Assembly (NCBI GenBank): GCA_959018215.1
Contig: CAUEKL010000058.1
Location: 1 to 11,483, forward strand
Source of the DNA: an uncultured Gemmiger sp.
Lineage (GTDB): Bacteria > Bacillota > Clostridia > Oscillospirales > Ruminococcaceae
Reading direction: 5' to 3'
Length of the DNA stretch: 11,483 nucleotides
Of the stretch, positions 5,938-11,483 are shown one piece after another; positions within the stretch are counted from its first letter, which is position 1, and each line of letters begins with the position of its first letter. The position numbers were made by a program, and so were the translations under genes. Below the pieces are notes generated by a model. It was not told where the DNA came from. It did not search any database and saw nothing but the letters and a program-made list of their open reading frames with translations.

Positions 5938-7434
5938 ATGGATAGCAAAAACACCTTTCTGCTGCAGGACACCGAAATGTTCATGCGGGGAGAGCTGGAC
6001 AACGTGACCGTTGCCGGCGGACATATCATGCTGGATATCGTGCAGGGCGGGCATGTGCCCTACGGCTGCTACACCAGCCCCGCCATTACCCTGCCCGCCT
6101 TTGATGCGGTGCGGGTGAGCTGGAACGCCGGTACCCCGCCGGATACCGCGGTGGAAGCCCAGGCCCGGGTGCTGGTGGACGGCAACTGGACAGCCTGGTC
6201 CAGTTTCGGCCGTTGGAGCCCCTACCTGGACCGGGAGGGTGCCCGCCCCGCCACCCGGGGACCGCTGGTGCTTTCCTCCGATCATCTGACCCTGGACTCC
6301 AAGGTGGGGGTCCAGGTACAGCTGCGCATCTACCTGTATACCAAGGACGAAAAGAAAACGCCCTCCGTCAGTCTGCTGGGGGTGAGCGTCCATGCGGTGG
6401 ATGTGATTCCCGCCGGCGGCCGCCCGGTGAACGCCAAACTGAACCTGATGCCCTATACGGTGGCGCCCCGGGCCCCCGCCCTGCACGACGTGATGGACCT
6501 GGCCGTCTGCCTGACCAGCCTGACCAACCGCTGGGGAGCGGATATTCTGCCGGAGGAATTTGCCCTGGCCATGCGGGATTTCCAGCCCGGGCAGGACCCG
6601 CGCAACCTGAGTTTTGCCGCCGCGGTGGCCGGATGCTGGGGATTTCCCGCCTGGGCCTGCTGGGCGGACCTGGCCCTGCTGCGCGCCGAAGTCCGTGCCG
6701 GATACGGGGTGGTTGTGGCCCTGAACCGCCGGGCGGTGGAGATCGACGCCGGTATGCCGCCCATCCGGTATGCGGCTCTGCGCGGCTTTGCCAACATGGA
6801 CGGGTCTCCCTGCGTGCTGCTCATTGACCCCTGGGCGGGGCTGAGCAATTTTGACGCCGAGACCCAGATGCCCCTGGATGAATTTCTGGTGGCCTGGAAC
6901 AACCTGGCCCTGTGCATGCGGCAGCGGCGGAAAGAGCTGCCCAAGGGCATGCCCGAGCGGTCCTCCGTCTGGCTGCGCCACGAAAAGGACGCTCCCGACG
7001 GGCTGTACCAGATGTATCTGGGCGGAACGCCCCATCCCCTGGCCGAGGATTTCTGCGGAGAGGAACCGGCTCCCGAAACCGGGCCGGAACCGGATCTTCC
7101 CGTACCGGACAGTGAACCGGCGAACGAGACGCCGGAGGAGGAAGGCTCCCGGCCCTCCCGGCAGGAAGAGACCGCCCCGGCACAGGCAGCCGCAAAACCG
7201 GATGGCTGCGCACCGGCTCCGGCGCGTCCGGCAGCCGTGGGGGTGCTGGCCTGGTCCATCCCCGACGAGCGGCCCCACGCCACCACCGCCCACCGTACCC
7301 TGCATTTTACCAAGCCGGTGAACGGCGGCATCCATCTGGGCACCCGCACATCGCCCGATGAGCCGCCTACCAAGTACACCGTATATGCCATTGACACCGC
7401 CGGGAGGATGCTGGTGGGCGATGTCATGGTATAA
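5938..7434 (+). CDS. C39-like papain-fold protein, apparently catalytically inactive
   Basis: A 498-residue protein. Residues about 45-155 resemble the beta-rich N-terminal module found before C39-like peptidase domains (SWNAGTPPDT at 61-70, WTAWSSFGRWS at 84-94). Residues about 180-300 follow the Peptidase_C39_2 pattern: helix ending in RWG (198-200), FAAAVAGCWGFPAW (226-239), ALLRAEVRAGYGVVVAL (246-262) and LIDPW (295-299). The nucleophile Cys expected 13 residues before the WG glycine is Asp187, and the His six residues before GF is Arg277, so hydrolysis is unlikely. Then come an acidic Pro/Glu-rich linker (about 373-432) and a 65-residue C-terminal domain of unknown type. No signal peptide or membrane segment is visible. 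The ATG at 5938 follows AAGGCGGTGA; a TTG directly before it at 5935 is less likely as a start. Function unknown; perhaps a binding or scaffold protein. Confidence 0.85.
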   Translation: MDSKNTFLLQDTEMFMRGELDNVTVAGGHIMLDIVQGGHVPYGCYTSPAITLPAFDAVRVSWNAGTPPDTAVEAQARVLVDGNWTAWSSFGRWSPYLDREGARPATRGPLVLSSDHLTLDSKVGVQVQLRIYLYTKDEKKTPSVSLLGVSVHAVDVIPAGGRPVNAKLNLMPYTVAPRAPALHDVMDLAVCLTSLTNRWGADILPEEFALAMRDFQPGQDPRNLSFAAAVAGCWGFPAWACWADLALLRAEVRAGYGVVVALNRRAVEIDAGMPPIRYAALRGFANMDGSPCVLLIDPWAGLSNFDAETQMPLDEFLVAWNNLALCMRQRRKELPKGMPERSSVWLRHEKDAPDGLYQMYLGGTPHPLAEDFCGEEPAPETGPEPDLPVPDSEPANETPEEEGSRPSRQEETAPAQAAAKPDGCAPAPARPAAVGVLAWSIPDERPHATTAHRTLHFTKPVNGGIHLGTRTSPDEPPTKYTVYAIDTAGRMLVGDVMV

Positions 7435-7448
7435 ACAGGTTCCGGACA

Positions 7449-7488
7449 AAAAAAGAGCAGGCGGAGCGTTCAGCGTTCGCTCCGCCTG
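7449..7488 (-). terminator. Intrinsic terminator, minus-strand orientation
   Basis: A perfect 10-bp stem, AGGCGGAGCG (7460-7469) with CGCTCCGCCT (7479-7488), and a 9-nt loop. On the minus strand it is followed by GCTC and then seven T residues (7455-7449). On the plus strand no T run follows, so it works leftward. It lies just past the stop of the plus-strand gene at 7434, and can serve either as a back-up stop for the right-hand operon or as the end of a small minus-strand RNA. Confidence 0.75.
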
Positions 7489-7489
7489 A

Positions 7490-7587
7490 GAAGAAGGAGA
7501 AAAACAGAGCGTCCTGTTTGCACAGTCCCGTCTGGCAAAACCCACCCCTCTGAGTTTACGGAACCCCGGGGCGCTCTGGTTTTCTTC
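7490..7587. other. Compact multi-helix RNA element in the convergent intergenic region
   Basis: A closing stem of about 16 bp pairs 7494-7511 with 7572-7588: CAGAGCG/CGCTCTG, one bulged base, AAAA/TTTT, then purine/pyrimidine pairs. Inside are a small hairpin CTGT-N4-ACAG (7514-7525) and a second helix, CCGT/ACGG (7528-7531, 7558-7561) stacked on AAAC/GTTT (7538-7541, 7554-7557). The loop CCCC (7545-7548) could pair with GGGG (7568-7571) as a pseudoknot in the plus sense. Strand is undecided. The minus sense gives a GCAA (GNRA) tetraloop and an ideal downstream terminator; the plus sense replaces an A/C mismatch in the closing stem by G/U and ends in a T-rich tail, which could terminate the gene at 5938. 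I match it to no known RNA family. Confidence 0.4.
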
Positions 7588-7616
7588 TTATTCCTTTATA
7601 TAAGAATCAAAACGAA

Positions 7617-7664
7617 AAAAGCAAAGGCACTTTGAGTCATACACTCCAAAGCACCTTTGCTTTT
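7617..7664. terminator. Bidirectional intrinsic terminator between convergent genes
   Basis: An 11-bp arm pair, AAAAGCAAAGG (7617-7627) with CCTTTGCTTTT (7654-7664), continues after a CA/CA internal loop into CTTTG/CAAAG (7630-7634, 7647-7651) and AGT/ACT. T runs follow on both strands: six T residues on the minus strand (7620-7615), and TTTT (7661-7664) on the plus strand. It most likely stops the dlt-like operon from the right, and any read-through from the left. Confidence 0.85.
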
Positions 7665-7698
7665 CCTGTATTATAGCGCATTGTCCTTTCCTGCGCAA

Positions 7699-7737
7699 GA
7701 GGGCACTGTGTACAACATCCTTGCACACAGCGCCCTC
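7699..7737 (-). terminator. Hairpin directly after the SGNH gene stop codon
   Basis: Arms GAGGGC/GCCCTC (7699-7704, 7732-7737) and CTGTGT/ACACAG (7706-7711, 7725-7730), with one mismatch and a 13-nt loop. It begins 3 nt beyond the TGA at 7741. No T run follows on the minus strand, so it is probably a 3'-end stabilising hairpin in front of the true terminator at 7617-7664 rather than a terminator by itself. Confidence 0.4.
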
Positions 7738-7740
7738 ATT

Positions 7741-8757
7741 TCAGGCGGTTTGCTCAAGGGCCGCCAGCTGCGCGTCGGCAGCCTGCTGATTGCGGGCGGC
7801 TGCGTCGGCCATGGTCTGGGTGTAGGTATCGGCATCCTTGTCCCAGCTTTCATAGCCGGTCTGTCCCCGGTGATCGGCCAGAGAATAGTGTTCGGTCAGA
7901 TAACTGCCCAAAGCTTCGGTCAGTTTCTGTGCCCCCAGCACATTCAGGTGAGAGCCGCCGTCCGGGGTATCGGTTTTCCAGTTGATATCAGGGCTGAGGT
8001 CGGCCATGTTGTAGTCCAGATACGGCAGCCCTTTTTCCTCCGCAAAGGCCTGGATACCGTTGTGCCGTGCCAGGTTCCAGCTGGAGGAGGCAGGCACCGT
8101 AATGAGCAGCAGCTCACTGCCGTGGTCCTCACACAAGGACACAATGCGGTTCAGGTACAGCCGCACCAGCAGCGGGATGGGTTCCCGGGTACCGTCATCA
8201 TACATGTAATCTCCCCGGGTGCTGGCGGCCACGTCGGTAATGGGCGTGAAGCCTTTGTTGGTGTCCCTCCAGCTGTAGTCATGCTCTTCCAGCAGATTGT
8301 TCCAGGTCAGGTCCTTCCAGTTGTCATGAAAGCGTACCAGCGGAATCAGCTCATCGGTGATGTCCCCGATGGCGGCCTGGAGCTCGGTCTCGTTGCCCAT
8401 GCGGCTATATACCACATCGGTACACAGCACCACCACCTTGGGGGTCTGTTCTTCATAGATGGAGCGCAGCCGGTAATAAATATTGTACACCGACAGCCAC
8501 CCAGAGGCATAGGTATAGCCGGTCACGCCGCTGTCACAGTACCACTGCATGGGGGAAATGCCCTGGGCCGCGTTGGAGTCCCCCATGACCAGCACATCAA
8601 TGGTGTCGAAGTCCTCCCCCAGGATGCCCCCCGCCGTGTAGCCGGACAAATAACGGTTGGAGTGGGGCATCAGATAATGCCCCGCCAGAAACACCGCCAT
8701 AGCCAGCACCAGCAGGAAAGCGGCCACATGGAGGATATGTTTGATGCAGGATCTCAT
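7741..8757 (-). CDS. Membrane-anchored SGNH/GDSL hydrolase-fold protein (DltD-like role)
   Basis: Last gene of the dlt-like operon. Of 338 residues, about 8-30 form an N-terminal membrane anchor and the rest faces outside. The SGNH signature is GDSN (59-62) with nucleophile Ser61, and the terminal block DGGSHLNVLGAQKLT (266-280) supplies the catalytic Asp266 and His270; the Asp-His spacing is one residue longer than the common DxxH. In DltD-type systems such proteins complete aminoacyl transfer from the MBOAT protein to the wall polymer, and the same role is inferred here. After the catalytic block comes a polar tail (about 291-338) ending in an Ala/Gln-rich helix, which is unusual. The ATG at 8757 lies 9 nt after the MBOAT stop, and its AAGGGAG overlaps that stop. 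It could act on a polysaccharide acyl group instead. Confidence 0.85.
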   Translation of the reverse strand: MRSCIKHILHVAAFLLVLAMAVFLAGHYLMPHSNRYLSGYTAGGILGEDFDTIDVLVMGDSNAAQGISPMQWYCDSGVTGYTYASGWLSVYNIYYRLRSIYEEQTPKVVVLCTDVVYSRMGNETELQAAIGDITDELIPLVRFHDNWKDLTWNNLLEEHDYSWRDTNKGFTPITDVAASTRGDYMYDDGTREPIPLLVRLYLNRIVSLCEDHGSELLLITVPASSSWNLARHNGIQAFAEEKGLPYLDYNMADLSPDINWKTDTPDGGSHLNVLGAQKLTEALGSYLTEHYSLADHRGQTGYESWDKDADTYTQTMADAAARNQQAADAQLAALEQTA

Positions 8758-8766
8758 AATACTCCC

Positions 8767-10335
8767 TTAGAATTGTGCATAGATGAAGGCGGCGGGGTCG
8801 TAGTGATCCCCGTAAGCGCCGAAGATCATGATGGACAGCACCGCGCCGATGTACACGGCCCAGCGCAGAGCCAGGGGGCGGGCGGCCAGTTCGGCCCGGA
8901 GCTGATGTCCCCGGTGATGCAGCCAGTCCACCGCGAAGAGAATCGCCGCTCCCACCGCCAGCACCGCCATATCCCGGGCATCCAGCTTGATGAGCAGACT
9001 GCCGGTATACGGCACCGTCAGAGCCCGGAACATATCCAGCGCAGCCCGCACTCCGTTGGCGCGGAAGATCAGCATGCCGACATTGACCAGCACGAAGGTG
9101 CGCAGCACCTGCCACAGGCGATAAGGCCGGGTCTTGCGCCAGGCGGGCAGGTCAGGCAAGACCCGGAGCAGGGCCGGTTCGGCCAGTTCTCCCAGCCATT
9201 GCAGGGCAAAGTAGTACAGACCGTACAGCAGGTACAGCCACCCGGCCCCGTGCCACAGGCCGATGAGGGCCCAGGTGATGCCCAGGCCCGCCCACACGGG
9301 CCACTGCCGGGCCGCAGCGGGGCTGACCTTGTCCCGGCACAGGCGGGCAAATTTCTGCATGGGTTTGCTGAGGATCAGGGGCTGGAACACATATTCCCGC
9401 AGCCAGGCGCCCAGAGTGATATGCCAGCGGCGCCAGAATTCCCCCACACTGGCAGAGAAGAAGGGTTGGCGGAAGTTTTCCGCCGGATGCACCCCGAACA
9501 GTTCCGCCGAGCCGCAGACGATATCCATACAGCCGGAAAATTCGGCGTAGAGCTGCAGGGTATACAGCAGGACCCCCAACGCGGTGGCGGCACCGCTGTA
9601 CTGGGTCCAGTCGTCGAAGGTGGCCTTGACATACATGTTGGCGCGGTCGGCAATGACCATCTTTTTGAACAGGCCCCAGACAATGCGCTGGATGCCGAAG
9701 GTCAGGTTGCGGTAAGAGGGCGGCGGCGGGTCCAGCAGCGAGGGCGAAAGGGCGCCGTACCGGTCGAAGGGGCCTTCCACCACATGAGGCCAGAAGCTCA
9801 GAAACAGTAAGACCTGCCAGTAATGTTCCGCCGCTTTACAGCTGCCCCGGTACACATCCACCATGTAGCTGATGGCCATGAGGGTAAAGAAACTCAGGCC
9901 CATGGGCTGCACCAGGGCGGGCACGGTGAACACCGGGGACCCGGGCAGGGATTCCATCAGCTGGGAAAGCACCCGTGCCCCGAAAGGCAGGTATTTTACA
10001 AAGAGCAGAATGCCCGCCATGGCCACCACACCGCCGGTGACCGCCATTTTTTTGAGAGTCCCCACCTCTTTTTTGAAGGGCTTGCGCCGGTCCGGCGGCA
10101 GGGAGGGGCGGGTATCCGCCTGTAAAGCGTCCAGCCTGCCCTGCAGCAGCCCTACGCCCCAGGCGATGGCCGCCGCCAACAGGATATACACGATGTACCG
10201 TTTGGTACTGGCAAAATAGAACACCAGGCTGGCTGCCAGCAGCACGCCGGGGCGCCACTTCCGGGGCGCAAAGGCCCACAGCAGCCAGGTGACTGTCAGG
10301 AACACAAACAGATACATAAAGGAATTGTACGACAT
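8767..10335 (-). CDS. MBOAT family O-acyltransferase (DltB/AlgI-like)
   Basis: Polytopic membrane acyltransferase of 522 residues with many hydrophobic segments. Family signatures: PMGLSFFTLMAISYMVDVYRG (144-164), FWPHVVEGPFDRY (181-193), FRQPFFSASVGEFWRRWH (288-305), and GLWHGAGW (359-366) with His362, the invariant MBOAT histidine that lines the transmembrane funnel. In DltB this site takes the aminoacyl group from the cytoplasmic carrier protein through the membrane; in AlgI it transfers acetyl. The carrier protein gene directly upstream (9-nt gap) argues for the DltB-like role. A basic cytoplasmic loop (about 66-96) is a plausible carrier docking surface. Its Shine-Dalgarno AAGGGG overlaps the stop of the carrier gene. 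Well supported as MBOAT; the exact substrate is unknown. Confidence 0.95.
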   Translation of the reverse strand: MSYNSFMYLFVFLTVTWLLWAFAPRKWRPGVLLAASLVFYFASTKRYIVYILLAAAIAWGVGLLQGRLDALQADTRPSLPPDRRKPFKKEVGTLKKMAVTGGVVAMAGILLFVKYLPFGARVLSQLMESLPGSPVFTVPALVQPMGLSFFTLMAISYMVDVYRGSCKAAEHYWQVLLFLSFWPHVVEGPFDRYGALSPSLLDPPPPSYRNLTFGIQRIVWGLFKKMVIADRANMYVKATFDDWTQYSGAATALGVLLYTLQLYAEFSGCMDIVCGSAELFGVHPAENFRQPFFSASVGEFWRRWHITLGAWLREYVFQPLILSKPMQKFARLCRDKVSPAAARQWPVWAGLGITWALIGLWHGAGWLYLLYGLYYFALQWLGELAEPALLRVLPDLPAWRKTRPYRLWQVLRTFVLVNVGMLIFRANGVRAALDMFRALTVPYTGSLLIKLDARDMAVLAVGAAILFAVDWLHHRGHQLRAELAARPLALRWAVYIGAVLSIMIFGAYGDHYDPAAFIYAQF

Positions 10336-10344
10336 GGCAGCCCC

Positions 10345-10581
10345 TTACTCTTCTTCCAGCCGCTGCACCATGGCCAGGATAGCCTGGGGGGTGCGGAAGT
10401 TTTCCTCCTTGAGATCCAGCGGGGTGATCTCGATGTCGAATTCACCGGTCAGAGCCATGACCAGGGACATGATGTCCACCGAGTCCAGCTTGCCGCTCTT
10501 GACCAGCTCCTCCTCCGGTGCAGGATGCAGGCCGGGCTTGACTTCCTCGATCATGGCAATGATTTCTTCGATGGTATGCAT
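10345..10581 (-). CDS. Acyl/aminoacyl carrier protein (DltC-like)
   Basis: A 78-residue carrier protein with the phosphopantetheine attachment site in LDSVDI, Ser34, at the start of helix II. It is strongly acidic, as usual. The second half, with FDI (48-50), a conserved TPQAI (64-68) and a terminal MVQRLEEE helix, follows the layout of D-alanyl carrier proteins rather than fatty acid ACP, which has DSLD at the attachment site. It should accept the activated amino acid from the adenylation enzyme encoded upstream (18-nt gap) and hand it to the MBOAT protein encoded downstream (9-nt gap). The AAAAGGAGAG before the ATG is the strongest ribosome site in this operon, in keeping with the need for excess carrier. 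Confidence 0.93.
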   Translation of the reverse strand: MHTIEEIIAMIEEVKPGLHPAPEEELVKSGKLDSVDIMSLVMALTGEFDIEITPLDLKEENFRTPQAILAMVQRLEEE

Positions 10582-10599
10582 AAGTACTCTCCTTTTGGT

Positions 10600-11483
10600 T
10601 CAAAGCATGGCGGTCAGGGCCTTGCGGTCCACCTTGCCGTTGGCATTGTGGGGCATCTGGCGCAGGCGCCGGTATTCGGCGGGCTGCATGTAGGCGGGCA
10701 GCCGCTGGGCCAGGCGGGTGCGCAGGTCTTCGGTCACGTCTTTTTTGGCCTGGAAAAACAGCACCAGCCTGTCCCGGGCGGCATCGTAGATGCAGGCACA
10801 GGCATCCAGCTTGTCCTGGCCAAAGGCCGCGGTCTCGATCTCCCCGGGCTCGATGCGGTAGCCCATGTGCTTGATCTGGTTGTCCAGACGGCCGCAGTAG
10901 ACCAGCTCTCCCCGCTCGTTGGTCCGTACCAGGTCCCCGGTACGGTAGATGGTTTCGGGGTATGCGGTCTGGACCGGATTGGGCACAAAGCGCTGGGCGG
11001 TCTTGTCCGGCTGGCGGTAGTATCCTGCCGCCACAAAGCTGCCCCGTACGCACAGTTCCCCGGTCTCATCGGGGGCGGCGGGACGGTCCCCGCACAACAC
11101 CAGCAGCCCGCAGTTTTCGCAGGCCCGGCCGATGGGCAGGCTCTCATCATCCCGGAAGTCCCGGTCCAATTCATAATAGGCACAGATGTCGGTGGTCTCG
11201 GTGGGTCCGTACAGATTGGCGAACCGGGCCTTAGGGTAGTGGGCCCGCCAGTAGTTCAGTTTGGCGGTGGGCATGACCTCCCCCGCAAAGAGGATGGTGT
11301 GCAGCGGCGGGGCGGCAGTGTAGTCCAGAGCCTTCCAGTTGGCCACAATGCCCAGAGCCGACGGAACCCAGTACAGGGTATTCACCCTGCGGGCGCACAG
11401 ATATTCCAGCAGCTGCACCGGAAAACTGAACAGCCGCTTGGGCAGCACCTGCAGGCAGGCACCGCTGCGCAGGGCCCCGTACA
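10600..11483 (-). CDS. Adenylation (AMP-binding) enzyme, DltA-like, N-terminal part beyond right edge
   Basis: Visible are the last 294 codons; the start lies outside the window. Counting from the first full codon at 11481: A4-like region around 33-42, FAGE (65-68), NLYGPTETT (89-97, A5), GELCVRG (A6), YRTGDL (A7), GRLDNQIKHMGYRIEPGEIE (A8) and NGKVDRK near the C-terminus (A10, with the Lys needed for adenylation). This is a complete ANL-superfamily C-terminal half. It should adenylate a small carboxylate, presumably an amino acid, and load it onto the adjacent carrier protein. The LPIGRACENCGLLVL segment resembles the corresponding DltA segment. One difference: DltA proteins I recall have Cys in FCGE, a residue linked to D-alanine selectivity, and here it is Ala66. 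The specificity is therefore uncertain. Confidence 0.93.
   Translation of the reverse strand, partial: YGALRSGACLQVLPKRLFSFPVQLLEYLCARRVNTLYWVPSALGIVANWKALDYTAAPPLHTILFAGEVMPTAKLNYWRAHYPKARFANLYGPTETTDICAYYELDRDFRDDESLPIGRACENCGLLVLCGDRPAAPDETGELCVRGSFVAAGYYRQPDKTAQRFVPNPVQTAYPETIYRTGDLVRTNERGELVYCGRLDNQIKHMGYRIEPGEIETAAFGQDKLDACACIYDAARDRLVLFFQAKKDVTEDLRTRLAQRLPAYMQPAEYRRLRQMPHNANGKVDRKALTAML

Noticed and set aside
5830..7545. Minus-strand open frame (571 codons) opposite the C39-like gene
   Set aside because: Runs through two promoter/terminator regions and has no ribosome site or domain; the plus-strand gene has a start, a ribosome site and domain similarity.
7490..7587. Known riboswitch, SRP RNA, 6S RNA or tRNA in the convergent intergenic region
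   Set aside because: I compared the motifs I know (TPP, FMN, THF, cyclic-di-GMP, SRP apical loop, tRNA T-arm) and found none; only an unassigned structured element remains.
7657..9810. Long plus-strand open frame (717 codons) opposite the SGNH and MBOAT genes
   Set aside because: Shadow of two well-supported membrane protein genes; its start lies inside a terminator and the product has low-complexity His/Gln/Gly composition.
1..11483. CRISPR arrays, insertion sequences, phage or other mobile elements
   Set aside because: No regularly spaced repeats, transposase or integrase frames, or terminal inverted repeats with target duplications were seen.

Overview
The window is GC-rich (coding parts appear to be well above 60% G+C) and has the grammar of a low-complexity Gram-positive genome: purine-rich Shine-Dalgarno sites before nearly every gene, tight polycistronic spacing, and short AT-rich islands that hold sigma-A-like promoters and intrinsic terminators. 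A D-alanylation-type (dlt-like) cell-surface operon and an aroE-aroK fusion point to a high-GC Clostridia member, probably an Oscillospirales gut commensal of the Faecalibacterium/Subdoligranulum type. That placement is inference; no marker gene is present.

Left part (1-4590, all minus strand, read right to left): an aromatic amino acid operon, pheA (chorismate mutase/prephenate dehydratase/ACT) -> aroB -> aroC -> aroE-aroK fusion, which runs off the left edge. Gaps are 15-33 nt, and an extended -10 promoter lies about 32 nt before the pheA start codon. Together these enzymes supply 3-dehydroquinate synthesis, dehydroshikimate reduction, shikimate phosphorylation, chorismate formation and conversion to phenylpyruvate. 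DAHP synthase, dehydroquinase and EPSP synthase are not in view.

Middle (4713-5937): a minus-strand pair made of a membrane-anchored extracytoplasmic protein of unknown function and a translationally coupled 57-codon gene, closed by a strong terminator at 4713-4747. Upstream is a divergent promoter region with a plus-strand promoter and a GC-rich leader hairpin.

5938-7434 (plus strand): a 498-residue protein that looks like a C39-type papain-fold peptidase but lacks the catalytic Cys and His at the expected places and has no signal peptide. A 306-nt convergent intergenic region follows. It holds several hairpins: a bidirectional terminator, a second minus-strand terminator, and a compact multi-helix element that could be a small RNA or an elaborate 3' UTR.

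Right part (7741-11483, all minus strand): a dlt-like four-gene operon ordered adenylation enzyme (5' end outside the window) -> carrier protein -> MBOAT acyltransferase -> membrane-anchored SGNH hydrolase-fold protein, i.e. A-C-B-D rather than the usual A-B-C-D. The expected scheme is that the adenylation enzyme loads an amino acid onto the carrier phosphopantetheine, the MBOAT protein moves it across the membrane, and the SGNH protein completes transfer to a surface polymer. The acceptor polymer and even the amino acid are uncertain.
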